NCBI RefSeq assembly: GCF_014641855.1
Contig: NZ_BMII01000015.1
Span: forward strand, 1 to 64,000
Length of the DNA stretch: 64,000 bases
Source: Shewanella inventionis
Lineage (GTDB): Bacteria; Pseudomonadota; Gammaproteobacteria; Enterobacterales; Shewanellaceae
Direction: 5' to 3'
Under the pieces are notes generated by a model. It did not search any database. It saw nothing but the letters and a program-made list of their open reading frames with translations, and was not told where the DNA came from. A program made the translations under genes and the position numbers. This document shows positions 9,079 to 17,365 of this stretch, in pieces; position 1 is the first letter of the stretch, and the number at the start of each line of letters is the position of its first letter.

Positions 9079-9322
9079 GTGTTCACCAATCTTGAGGAGG
9101 ATATTACCGCAAGCTTCGATAGGATCTCAGTATGTAGTGGTCGCTGAATTTGATCACTTAGATAGAGGTGTAATCTGACTTTACTTCCATATTTTTGGAA
9201 TTACTAAATGTATCTCAAATTATTCCTCTGTGCACTGAGTGATTAACCGAACGTAGCTCACAATGGGTCTATCATTAGATAAATGATGCAAGTCAGAAAT
9301 TGTGGTTAACTCATAATGGGGC

Positions 9323-11478
9323 GTGCGACGTGAGGTCGTATGAAGCGCTGTTCACCGCTTTTGAGTGAACCATCTGTATCACCAGATGAACCTAGGGCTC
9401 TGAATAAAGTAGCGAGCCTAACAATGTAACGAAGATTGGTCATGGACTAATCGGGATCTCAATCGTGAGAGGACGATCCTCCTGATAACCACAAATCGGG
9501 TGAGTGCTAGGTAGTCAGTATGATGAACATACGTGAATCCGCGTAAGGTGCGTTATGTGATGAAACAGCGGAAGTGGTTAATACGCTGTAGCCAAAAGGC
9601 ATGAGAGTTGGAAAGAGATTGCCCCATGCTCTTTCGTGATCAATACGCTCTCCGCACTATAGCGGGCATCTAACCTGACATTGCGCGACATACGGAACAC
9701 GGTAAGCCTATATCGCTCCCTTTGGGAAAGCTGATTTGGCCGATAGTGATGTAGGTATAGGAGGTTGGAAAAAGCAAAGGCTGCATTGTAACGATGCAGA
9801 TACAGACTTGTGTCTGGTCACGAAAGTGAGCCCACTTCCGACTGGTCTCCCGTTGCAAGATAATGTGAAGAACTTTATTCAAGGAGAAACGCAAATGATG
9901 ATTTCAACAGAGATTAGTGCCTCTCCTGACAGCGAACAATGGCAGTCCATAGACTGGAAATCTGTTGAACCGCATGTATTAAAGCTTCAGATGCGTATTG
10001 CAAAGGCAACACGAGAAGGGAAACACGGTAAAGCGAAAGCGTTGCAGTGGATACTGACTCACTCGCGTTCAGCAAAACTTCTTGCTGTTAAGCGTGTATC
10101 ACAAAATAAAGGCAGTAAAACGCCTGGAATAGACGGTGTTATCTGGAATACAGATACCCGCCGCATGAAAGCAGTAAATCAATTGAGCAGGAAGGCATAT
10201 CAAGCCAAACCACTCAAGCGTATCTATATCCCCAAAAAGAATGGCAAACTCAGACCTCTTGGTATCCCATGCATGATAGACAGAGCACAACAAGCGCTCC
10301 ACCTTCTTGCATTAGAGCCTATATCGGAGACGCTTGCCGACCCTAACAGCTATGGATTTAGACCAAATCGTAGCACTGCTGACGCAGTCGATCAGTGCTT
10401 CAAATGTTTGGCTCTAAAGAAATCAGCACAATGGGTTCTTGAGGGGGACATCAAATCCTGCTTCGACAAAATCGGGCATCAATGGCTAATTGATAACATC
10501 GCCATAGATAAACGAATGTTGGAACAATGGTTAAAGTCTGGTTTTATGGACAAAGGGCTGTTTTATCGTACTGATGAGGGCACGCCACAAGGAGGGGTTA
10601 TATCCCCCACCTTGATGCTAATGACTCTTGCTGGACTTGAGCAGCGCATAAAGTCTACAGCACTCAAAAAGGGTGCCAGAGCCAACTTTATTGGATACGC
10701 CGACGATTTCGTCGTCACCTGCGCCTCAAAGGAAGTGCTCGAGAACGATATCAAACCGTTGATAGCTGATTTCTTAGCGGAAAGAGGCTTAACACTCTCC
10801 GAAGAGAAAACGCATATTACCCACATCAACAAGGGTTTTGACTTCTTAGGGTTCAATCATAGGAAGTACAAAGGAAAATTGCTCATCAAACCGAGCAAGT
10901 CCAATACCTTGTTGTTCTTGAGTAACCTGCGCGAACTCATCAAAAAGCACGCTACTATCCCTGTTAACGATCTTATCAAACTGATAAATCCAAAACTAAG
11001 GGGTTGGGCGAATTATTATCGTCATTGCGTTGCTAAACAAGTATTCGGGTATGTTGGGCACAAACTATTCTATTCGTTATGGCACTGGGCAGTAAGGCGT
11101 CACCCAACAAAGTCTAAGACTTGGGTAGCCCTTAAATACTTCATCAACCGAAAAGGCCAATGGCAATTTCACGGTTGGCAGAAGGTCAAGGATATGGATT
11201 GCCAATTCAATCTATTCCAAATAGCCAAAGTGCCTATTGAGAGGCATGTGAAAATTCGAAGTGCGGCTATACCATTCGATCCTCAATACCAAGAATACTT
11301 GGCTAGGAGAAAATCGAAAAGGCAAGCTCGTAACGCTTGGAATGAACCTGCTCTCACTGCTTTATAAGTTGCTGGGTATCAAACGATACCTTTGTGGAGG
11401 CTTGAGCCTAGTGCAGTGAAAGTTGCACGCTGGGTTCTTAGGAGGGCGGCACTTGGTAACAAGTGTCGTCTATCCGAC
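9323..11478 (+). mobile_element. Complete group II intron with maturase ORF
   Basis: The 5' end reads GTGCGAC, matching GUGYG. The maturase ORF lies inside domain IV. Domain V is recognisable at 11404-11437 (GAGCC, TGCAG, TGAAAGTTGCA, GGGTTC), and a domain VI hairpin (GGCGGCACTTG / CAAGTGTCGTC) leads to the 3' end CTATCCGAC at about 11478. Exon-binding sites can be read: EBS1 GCCCCAT (9621-9627) is the exact complement of ATGGGGC (9316-9322), directly before the splice site. EBS2 GAGTTGG (9604-9610) pairs with TTAACTC (9306-9312) with two G-U wobbles. Total length is about 2156 bp. The element appears structurally intact and probably able to splice. It does not interrupt a recognisable gene. 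Confidence 0.88.
9895..11367 (+). CDS. ltrA: Group II intron reverse transcriptase/maturase
   Basis: Multifunctional intron-encoded protein of 490 residues for splicing and retrohoming. The RT domain has GKLRPLGIP (118-125), GFRPNRS, EGDIKSCFDKI with a catalytic Asp near 185, TPQGGVISP (230-238) and YADDFVV (268-274, catalytic Asp pair). The maturase X domain includes FLGFNHRKYKGKLLIKPSK and LRGWANYYRHCVAK. The C-terminus ends shortly after PFDPQYQEYLARR without an HNH endonuclease, so it is an En-minus form and probably depends on replication forks or nicks for priming. I chose the ATG at 9895 because AAGGAG stands eight bases upstream; frames extending to 9736 run through intron RNA structure. 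Codon usage is unremarkable. Confidence 0.93.
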   Translation: MMISTEISASPDSEQWQSIDWKSVEPHVLKLQMRIAKATREGKHGKAKALQWILTHSRSAKLLAVKRVSQNKGSKTPGIDGVIWNTDTRRMKAVNQLSRKAYQAKPLKRIYIPKKNGKLRPLGIPCMIDRAQQALHLLALEPISETLADPNSYGFRPNRSTADAVDQCFKCLALKKSAQWVLEGDIKSCFDKIGHQWLIDNIAIDKRMLEQWLKSGFMDKGLFYRTDEGTPQGGVISPTLMLMTLAGLEQRIKSTALKKGARANFIGYADDFVVTCASKEVLENDIKPLIADFLAERGLTLSEEKTHITHINKGFDFLGFNHRKYKGKLLIKPSKSNTLLFLSNLRELIKKHATIPVNDLIKLINPKLRGWANYYRHCVAKQVFGYVGHKLFYSLWHWAVRRHPTKSKTWVALKYFINRKGQWQFHGWQKVKDMDCQFNLFQIAKVPIERHVKIRSAAIPFDPQYQEYLARRKSKRQARNAWNEPALTAL

Positions 11479-11563
11479 ACTTCTGAGTGAGGAAGGTACT
11501 AACGGTGAGGTTGCAGGATAACATTGAGGCACCTTTAGAATTGAAATAGCGATAGCTTCTACG

Positions 11564-11770
11564 TTAGGGCAATAACTCCCTAATGTCGCACTCCAAGACC
11601 TCTGCTAGCTGATAGGCCTTTTCAAGCGTGATGTTGACTTCACCACGCTCAATTCGTCCCGCATAGCTGCGATCTACCTCTGCTAATAGCGCCATTTTAT
11701 CTTGTGAGATCCCAAGCGCCTTGCGCTTATCTCGTAATTTCGAGCCAAATTGGATAGCTAAGTCTTTCAT
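11564..11770 (-). CDS. XRE/HTH_3 regulator resembling restriction controller (C) proteins
   Basis: A 68-residue protein that is almost entirely one Cro/C1-type helix-turn-helix (GSKLRDKRKALGISQDKMA, then LLAEVDRSYAGRIERGEVN), with a short dimerisation tail ending ECDIRELLP. The size and the sequence around the recognition helix (DRSYAGRIERG) are like those of C proteins that time expression of restriction-modification genes. It is divergent from the two-gene unit starting at 11902, and the 131-bp gap holds a symmetric double operator. Autoregulation plus control of the divergent genes is therefore likely. The role is inferred; no methyltransferase or nuclease gene is recognisable next to it. 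Confidence 0.85.
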   Translation of the reverse strand: MKDLAIQFGSKLRDKRKALGISQDKMALLAEVDRSYAGRIERGEVNITLEKAYQLAEVLECDIRELLP

Positions 11771-11806
11771 TTTTCATCTCGTTAAAGATAAATACTATCC
11801 AAAGTT

Positions 11807-11837
11807 GCGGCTTATAAAGCCACGGACTATAATCCGC
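11807..11837. promoter_or_regulatory. Candidate operator: two TATA-centred palindromic boxes
   Basis: Two near-palindromes lie three bases apart: GGCTTATAAAGCC (11809-11821) and GGACTATAATCC (11824-11835). Together they form a larger dyad with GCGG at the left end and CCGC at the right, each followed inward by the related sequence n-TTATA. This resembles the paired C-boxes (GACT-TATA-AGTC type) bound by controller proteins. It sits 37 bp upstream of the XRE start and 65 bp upstream of the divergent gene. Confidence 0.6.
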
Positions 11838-11901
11838 ATTGTTAATATGAAGTTCTTCTAGCCCTGTGAGCTAGAGTTAAAATTCCTCTTGTGAGAAAGT
11901 A

Positions 11902-12441
11902 ATGCCAAAACCATCCATCAAGATAAACGCTCAGCTAAATTCAATTCTCCAGGAAGAGAACTTTGACAACTTTAGTGTGACACAGCTACGTGACACATAT
12001 TTAACAATGGCCTCAACAACCGAAGAACCGGTTGAAGCTCGCAAATATGTTTACAGACAAATCCATAGGTTGATTAATAAAGGCTTATTGCTGAAGAAAG
12101 GATCGAAGAACTCTAAAAGTATTGTGTACCGAAAGTCTGAACTGTTTTTCGAGGCCAAATTCATCGTGCAAAGGACAACAGCGCCCACGGTAAGCAAGGC
12201 AACATCAGCTCCTGTGATCACTAATGATGCTATTAAGCAACTTGAAGAACGTTTGAAAGAATCTGAAGTTGATTTACTCACTAGCATTGGTGAATCAGAA
12301 GAGTATATGCGGTTGTATCAATCTTTCCCCGAAATGAAGACACATCTCGAATCCCAGTACTTACAAGCCCGAGAAAAAAGCTCAAAACTACTTGGGAAAA
12401 TCAAAGCAATTAAATCTGTGCTTTCTCATCAACAAAAGTAA
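11902..12441 (+). CDS. Hypothetical protein: N-terminal winged-helix-like domain, C-terminal coiled coil
   Basis: A 179-residue soluble protein I do not recognise. Residues 1-80 look like a winged helix: FSVTQLRDTYL as helix, RKYVYRQIHRLINKGLLLKK as recognition helix plus turn, and KNSKSIVYRKSELF as the wing. A linker rich in T, A and V (90-108) leads to a long charged, helix-forming region (AIKQLEERLKESEVDLL, YLQAREKSSKLLGKIKAIK) that may be a coiled coil for dimerisation. It is separated from the helicase gene by five bases, so the two are surely co-transcribed and probably act together. It could load the helicase on DNA or be a specificity subunit, but neither is shown by the sequence. Confidence 0.75.
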   Translation: MPKPSIKINAQLNSILQEENFDNFSVTQLRDTYLTMASTTEEPVEARKYVYRQIHRLINKGLLLKKGSKNSKSIVYRKSELFFEAKFIVQRTTAPTVSKATSAPVITNDAIKQLEERLKESEVDLLTSIGESEEYMRLYQSFPEMKTHLESQYLQAREKSSKLLGKIKAIKSVLSHQQK

Positions 12442-12446
12442 CCGAC

Positions 12447-13859
12447 ATGCAACTTAGAAAATGGCAATCAGAGTGCGTCAATCGTGCTCTGAAGCACTTT
12501 AATTCAAAACACAGGCATTTCCTTTGTTTAGCAACTCCTGGAGCCGGTAAGACGATTATGGCTTCAGAAGTTGCTGCTCAACTACTTGAAGAAGACTTAA
12601 TCGACTTTGTGATTTGCTTTTCACCTTCGATAAATATATCTCAGGGGATCAAGTTTTCGTTTTCAAAACGATTGAACTGCCGTTTCGATGGCGTGATCGG
12701 TGCTATTGGTTGCTCTTATACTTATCAAAGTATGCTGTCATTCAACGAAGATTTTTGGCAGTTGCTAAAGCGAAATCGTGTACTCGTCGTTTTTGACGAG
12801 ATCCACCATTGCGCAGGCAGTTCTCTAAAAGATGCAAATGCATGGGGAGAAGAAATCTTACTTAATATTCAAAACCAAGCAGAATACACCCTAGCTTTAA
12901 CGGGCACGCCATGGCGCTCAGATAAGGCACCGATAGCTCTCTCTTACTACACAGATCCGAATAACCAAATTCAATGTGATTACGTATACGGTTTAAGGGA
13001 AGCGGTAACCGACGGAGTATGCAGAAATCCCAAGCTCGTCTTAATCGATAATGAAAAAATTTCGGTTATCAATGAAGATAATGAAACAAAGACGTTTAAT
13101 TGCCTAGATGATCTATTCAAAGGTTCATCGATTTCTTACCAGTGCATCATCAAAAATGGTGTGGCGATTCGTCATGTATTGAAGCTTGCAACAAACAAGC
13201 TCAACGACATTAGGCTGCACAACCCTGACGCTGCAGGCCTTGTCGTTGCATCATCTGTAGAACATGCCACACATATTTTGAATATTCTTAGACAGGAATT
13301 AGCACAAACGGCTGAAATCGTTACCTACAAAGAACAACAACCCTCACTAAAAATCAACGAGTTTAGAAATAGCACAACAAACTGGATTGTTAGCGTTGGC
13401 ATGATTAGCGAGGGAACAGACATCCCACGTCTGCAGGTATGTTGTCACCTAAGCAGAGTCAAAACTGAGCTCTATTTTAGGCAAGTTCTAGGTAGAGTAT
13501 TACGCAAAAATAAAAGCAGAAACCAAGAAGCTTGGCTATACACCTTCGCGGCACCCAAACTTGTCGAGTTTGCAAACCGCATAGCTGAAGAGATACCTGA
13601 CATTCCAGTGGTGTTTAGGCAGTCAATTGAAACTGAAGTCACACAAGGCGCTGATAAGACCCTTTCTTTGCGGTCGAAAGATATCCCACCAACGAACATG
13701 AGCGAACTCAAATTAGAGCGAGCCAGCTTCGATGAGCAAATGCCACATCAGGCAGAGTTGTTGTCGCTAGACCACTCTGGCCCTGCGACATCATTGTCAT
13801 GTGAGCTTCTCGGTGGCTTCAGAGAAAAGGTTGTTTTAACCTTTAGCTCTCCGTTTTAA
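12447..13859 (+). CDS. SF2 DEAD/DEAH-box helicase of an accessory cassette
   Basis: A 470-residue superfamily 2 helicase with complete motifs: Q-like RKWQSECV (4-11), Walker A ATPGAGKT (29-36), Walker B/motif II DEIHH (117-121), motif III LTGTPWR (151-157), motif V GMISEGTDIP (318-327) and motif VI QVLGRVLR (346-353). This order resembles the RAD25/SSL2 and type I/III restriction motor groups. Beyond residue 410 is a short tail with no nuclease or methylase motif. It follows the winged-helix gene by five bases and is the last gene of the unit. Predicted activity is ATP-driven remodelling of nucleic acid. The controller-like regulator and accessory context suggest a defence or mobile-element function, but this is inference. 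Helicase identity is firm. Confidence 0.88.
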   Translation: MQLRKWQSECVNRALKHFNSKHRHFLCLATPGAGKTIMASEVAAQLLEEDLIDFVICFSPSINISQGIKFSFSKRLNCRFDGVIGAIGCSYTYQSMLSFNEDFWQLLKRNRVLVVFDEIHHCAGSSLKDANAWGEEILLNIQNQAEYTLALTGTPWRSDKAPIALSYYTDPNNQIQCDYVYGLREAVTDGVCRNPKLVLIDNEKISVINEDNETKTFNCLDDLFKGSSISYQCIIKNGVAIRHVLKLATNKLNDIRLHNPDAAGLVVASSVEHATHILNILRQELAQTAEIVTYKEQQPSLKINEFRNSTTNWIVSVGMISEGTDIPRLQVCCHLSRVKTELYFRQVLGRVLRKNKSRNQEAWLYTFAAPKLVEFANRIAEEIPDIPVVFRQSIETEVTQGADKTLSLRSKDIPPTNMSELKLERASFDEQMPHQAELLSLDHSGPATSLSCELLGGFREKVVLTFSSPF

Positions 13860-14589
13860 GCCGCCACAACAAAATATGGTGACACCACTTTTTAAAATTA
13901 TTTTTGTAAAGTATTTATCAATGATAGACAGCTAAAAGCCCAGTCACAAAAAGACTTTTGCTATTTTTCAATACATTAAGGGACATTTCTGGATTACGAA
14001 TTTGTGTAACATCGAAGACTTTGAATAACTTTTCTATTCCAGGGTTTGCTCAACTATAAATCAGAGCTAATTTCCCTAGAGGTGCACCATATCTAATGAA
14101 AAGGTTTCGAGGAAACTATAGCGATTCAATTCAAATTAGCAGGCACAACATCGGTAACAAAAGACCTATAAGAAGTTAATGAAGATCCACAGCTCTCTGT
14201 GTTTTTATCACAAATCAGATACTTAACAAACAACACTTGCCATTACAAAACAATAACTATGTTGTATTTGAATGAGTGATATTGAGAGGCTTACTTCCGG
14301 AAGATCCATTACAACCAATACATTTAAGTATTCAATTTTTCCCGTTTAAGCAAATTAGATAAATGACCATAATAAGTTTCTAAAGAAATAACTTTCGTAA
14401 GTAAATATTCAAAACCATTTAATAAGCTCAACTTATATTATTAGGTAAAATATAACTATGATATTTTATGCTTAGATATTAACTGCCTTAACTTGCTAAT
14501 ATTAGAATGACTGGATTGATGTTATTGCTTTTCTTGTATACTATGAAACCGTTTTGAATCTCCAACAACTTTATTACTTGCTTTGTACA
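13860..14589. other. Intergenic region, 730 bp, possible decayed coding sequence
   Basis: Very AT-rich. No intact gene is visible. A plus-strand frame from about 14118 to 14278 reads AIQFKLAGTTSVTKDL, stop, then EVNEDPQLSVFLSQIRYLT and onward to a TGA. This looks more protein-like than random and could be a remnant with one stop codon. No ribosome-binding site or family could be assigned. Confidence 0.35.
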
Positions 14590-15312
14590 CTAATTATTCC
14601 TAATCCAATTTAAGGTTTGATGAAACCTCAAAAGGTAATTAAATAATAGCAAAGGAGATTTAATAATTTGACAAGATAAATGCAATAAATGACCACTTAG
14701 CAAAAGATGACTGTCATCTGGCATCAGGTATTTTGCTAAGCCTCGGATCAGTACCAGCACGATAACTAACGCAATTAACCCCAATTTAAACTGACTTAAT
14801 CGCTCAAGCCATTTAAGCCACACAATCCCCGTTGCGCCATCTAAAAAGCGCTTAAACGGGATAGCCAGTAACATAAATATCAGCAGAAACTCGATAAACC
14901 ATAAGTGATTGGTATCAAACGACAGCATGAGTTGACCGTATGCCGATAAAAACGAGTCATAATCTGCGATATTTTCGATATAATTTTGCGGCGGAACAAT
15001 CAATATCATCCCCACCAATAATGGTATAAATAACCGATGACATTTACTTAGCATAAATGACTTTGCCGACGTTTTTTGCAGTAACAATAAACTACCAGCA
15101 CCGGCAATAAAAAATAACGTTTGCAGCCTAAGTTGTTCAAAGTAAACCATAATATCGTCAAGCACTTTGCTAGACTCATTATTCATGACATGCCAACCAT
15201 CACCATTAAATGGCATAAAAGCATGATGTAAAAAAACAGCAAATATTAATATAACCCGTAACCAATCAAGCTCAGAATAGCGTTTACGTTGGGGTAAAAC
15301 CTCATTCATCAT
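14590..15312 (-). pseudogene. Acyltransferase 3 family membrane protein, C-terminally truncated
   Basis: Integral membrane O-acyltransferase of the OafA/NodX type. The N-terminus shows YSELDWLRVILIFAVFLHH with the catalytic-type histidine pair and NHLWFIEFLLIFMLLAIPF in the middle, both typical of acyltransferase 3. Six or so hydrophobic segments are present. Relatives have about 350-400 residues; this one stops at 240, with an uncharacteristic ending (FHQTLNWIRNN), and no homologous continuation was found in the other frames downstream. The C-terminal third is therefore missing and the gene is probably inactive. It is convergent with nothing nearby and precedes a LysR gene on the same strand, 116 bp away. 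Confidence 0.7.
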
Positions 15313-15428
15313 TAATGCCTTCCTCTGGCTTATTCGTGTAATTATTGCCGCGATAATATGCCGATAACCATCGGCAATAAGGCTATTTTAGGGCATGATT
15401 CACATACGGCAACAAACCCCGACTTTTA

Positions 15429-16337
15429 TTAGGCCATACTTTTTGCAATGCTTGGTTGATTAGCGATGACTAGCGCCACAAATCCATCGACTGCTGCACT
15501 GTAATTAACGCGCTTAACATGTAACTGAGTGGGTATCGATTTATGTGCATCGTTGATTGGCAAAAAATGACAACCTTGACTGTATAATTTACTAATACAA
15601 TACGGCGCAATGGCGACACCTAAGCCTGCTGCCACCTCGGTTAGTAAAGTTTGCATGTGCCGCGGCTGACTCACGATATTGGCTGAAAACCCGGCCTGCT
15701 TACACATCATTATCGTGTCATCGAATAACCCGACAGCTTCATCTCGATGAAATAATATCATTTTTTGTTGCTGCAGCTGACTCAATGAAATTTGAGAATA
15801 TTGTGCTAAAGGGTGATGTGCTCCCACAACAGCAACAAGCTTGTCGATATAAATGTCTGTACTGATAAATTCATCTTGAATACCTGCAGGTAATGGCCGA
15901 GAAAACCCAACATCAATGCGATTTTGATTAAATGCTGCTATTTGTTCGCTGGCGGTCATCTCAAATAAACTCACATGCACATCCGGATATAACTGCGAAT
16001 AACTTCGAATAAGATCCGCCATAAAACTTAAACAAGCTGAACTTAAATAAGCAATGTTTAACTCGCCCACCTGCCCTTGCTGCGCGCGCTTTACCTGGTC
16101 TTTGGCCTTATCAGCTAAGACAATGATCTGTTTGGCATCATGCAGTAATTGCTCACCAGCACTGGTAATTGCCACTTCGCGCGAGTTGCGAATAAACAGC
16201 GCAACCCCAAGCTCGTCTTCAAGCATGGCAATATGACGACTAATGGCAGGCTGTACCGTGTTGAGTTCGCGCGCCGCAGCAGAAAAACTCTGATGTGCAG
16301 CAACGCTTATAAAACTTTTCAATATTTTAATGTCCAT
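15429..16337 (-). CDS. LysR family transcriptional regulator
   Basis: A 302-residue LTTR. The N-terminal winged HTH reads LKSFISVAAHQSFSAAARE, then LNTVQPAISRHIAMLEDELG and LFIRNSREVAITSAG. A periplasmic-binding-like effector domain begins around residue 92 (GELNIAYLSSACLSFMADLI). I chose the ATG at 16337 because GAGGTG lies five bases upstream; a GTG six bases further out is less likely. It is transcribed divergently from the peroxiredoxin gene, with 132 bp between starts, so by the usual LysR logic the peroxiredoxin is its most likely target. The effector is unknown. The gene appears intact although its presumed target is not. Confidence 0.9.
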   Translation of the reverse strand: MDIKILKSFISVAAHQSFSAAARELNTVQPAISRHIAMLEDELGVALFIRNSREVAITSAGEQLLHDAKQIIVLADKAKDQVKRAQQGQVGELNIAYLSSACLSFMADLIRSYSQLYPDVHVSLFEMTASEQIAAFNQNRIDVGFSRPLPAGIQDEFISTDIYIDKLVAVVGAHHPLAQYSQISLSQLQQQKMILFHRDEAVGLFDDTIMMCKQAGFSANIVSQPRHMQTLLTEVAAGLGVAIAPYCISKLYSQGCHFLPINDAHKSIPTQLHVKRVNYSAAVDGFVALVIANQPSIAKSMA

Positions 16338-16469
16338 AATCACCTCAAATGCAAATTTTGTATAGATTCCATAAAATAATAATATTTTTGTTATAGCTTG
16401 TTTGTGTTTATTCTACAACCAATAAGATTACAGGCTGTAAAACAGCGTAATACCAATAGGAAAAACACA

Positions 16470-17126
16470 ATGCAAAGCTTACAACTGCAAACCGATGCGA
16501 AAATCGCAGAAGGAAGACAAAAAAATCCTGTGTTTATGCAAAAAGTTGACGAAATAATTGCTCAATAAAAATCGTTTCAACAAGGTAACGACGCGTTAAA
16601 ACTTGGGCAAACTGCCCCACACTTTTCACTACCTAATGCAAATGGACAAGCAATTTCATTGGCTAATTTACTGCAAAAAGGCCCGGTGGTGGTGACATTT
16701 TACCGAGGCAGTTGGTGCCCATATTGCAATTTACAACTGCGTGCATTGCAAGCACGCTTAAGTGATATTAACGCACTCGATGCCCAACTTGTTGCTATTA
16801 GTCCACAAATTCCCGACGGCACAATGACCCAAGATGAAATCAGTAATATGGATTTTGAGGTATTGTCTGATCAAGATGCAAAAGTTGCGGCACTATTTGG
16901 TGTGGCGTGGCAAGTCCCAGCATTTTTAAGTGAGCATATGCGCGTGGATCGCAAGCTCGATTTAGACGCTATAAACAATGGTAACGGCACAATATTACCT
17001 ATCCCTGCAACATTTGTGGTTGACCGTGCAGGCAAAGTTGTTTGGCGTTTTGTCGATGTTGATTACCGTACCCGTGCCGAACCTAACGACATTATCGACG
17101 CAATACGCACACAGGTTAAAATCTAA
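16470..17126 (+). pseudogene. AhpC/TSA family peroxiredoxin with in-frame nonsense codon
   Basis: Thioredoxin-fold peroxidase-like protein of 218 codons. Starting at ATG 16470, the frame reads MQSLQLQTDAKIAEG and on to VDEIIAQ, then TAA at 16566-16568 (codon 33). It continues in the same frame, KSFQQGNDALKLGQTAPHF, to the normal stop at 17126. The redox site is YRGSWCPYC, with DAQLVAISPQIPDGT following, as in the thiol peroxidase-like AhpC/TSA branch that often pairs with LysR regulators. A single substitution such as GAA or CAA to TAA explains the defect. A TTG at 16659 could restart translation after the nonsense codon but leaves out the first strands. Natural inactivation, readthrough and base-call error cannot be separated here. 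Confidence 0.75.
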
Positions 17127-17179
17127 ACATTCCATTTTAAAACATTAACTTAGACAAACAAAAGTTGATAATATTGCCT

Positions 17180-17207
17180 TATTGATTACCTTATGAGGTA
17201 ATCAATA
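17180..17207. terminator. Hairpin downstream of the peroxiredoxin gene
   Basis: Perfect 12-bp stem (TATTGATTACCT / AGGTAATCAATA) with loop TATG, 54 bp beyond the stop codon. There is no clear T-run after it, so it may terminate weakly or only stabilise the 3' end. Confidence 0.45.
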
Positions 17208-17365
17208 TATTAATGACACCTCTTTCGCTAGAAATCCATCTACCCGCGTTATGTGAAATGATCTACCCAAAAAAATACAACATCTTGTTTTGTTGTCATT
17301 TCTTGTTCTAGCGCACAATTTTTAACCGCCCTTATGATATGTTTATACAAAAGGAGTTGACGATA

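Noticed and set aside
9736-9894. N-terminal extension of the maturase
   Set aside because: The bases are intron domain RNA structure; the ATG at 9895 has a strong ribosome-binding site and fits the family start.
11564-13859. Classical restriction-modification system
   Set aside because: No DNA methyltransferase motifs (DPPY, PCQ or similar) and no nuclease motif were found in the two partner proteins. Only the regulator resembles such systems.
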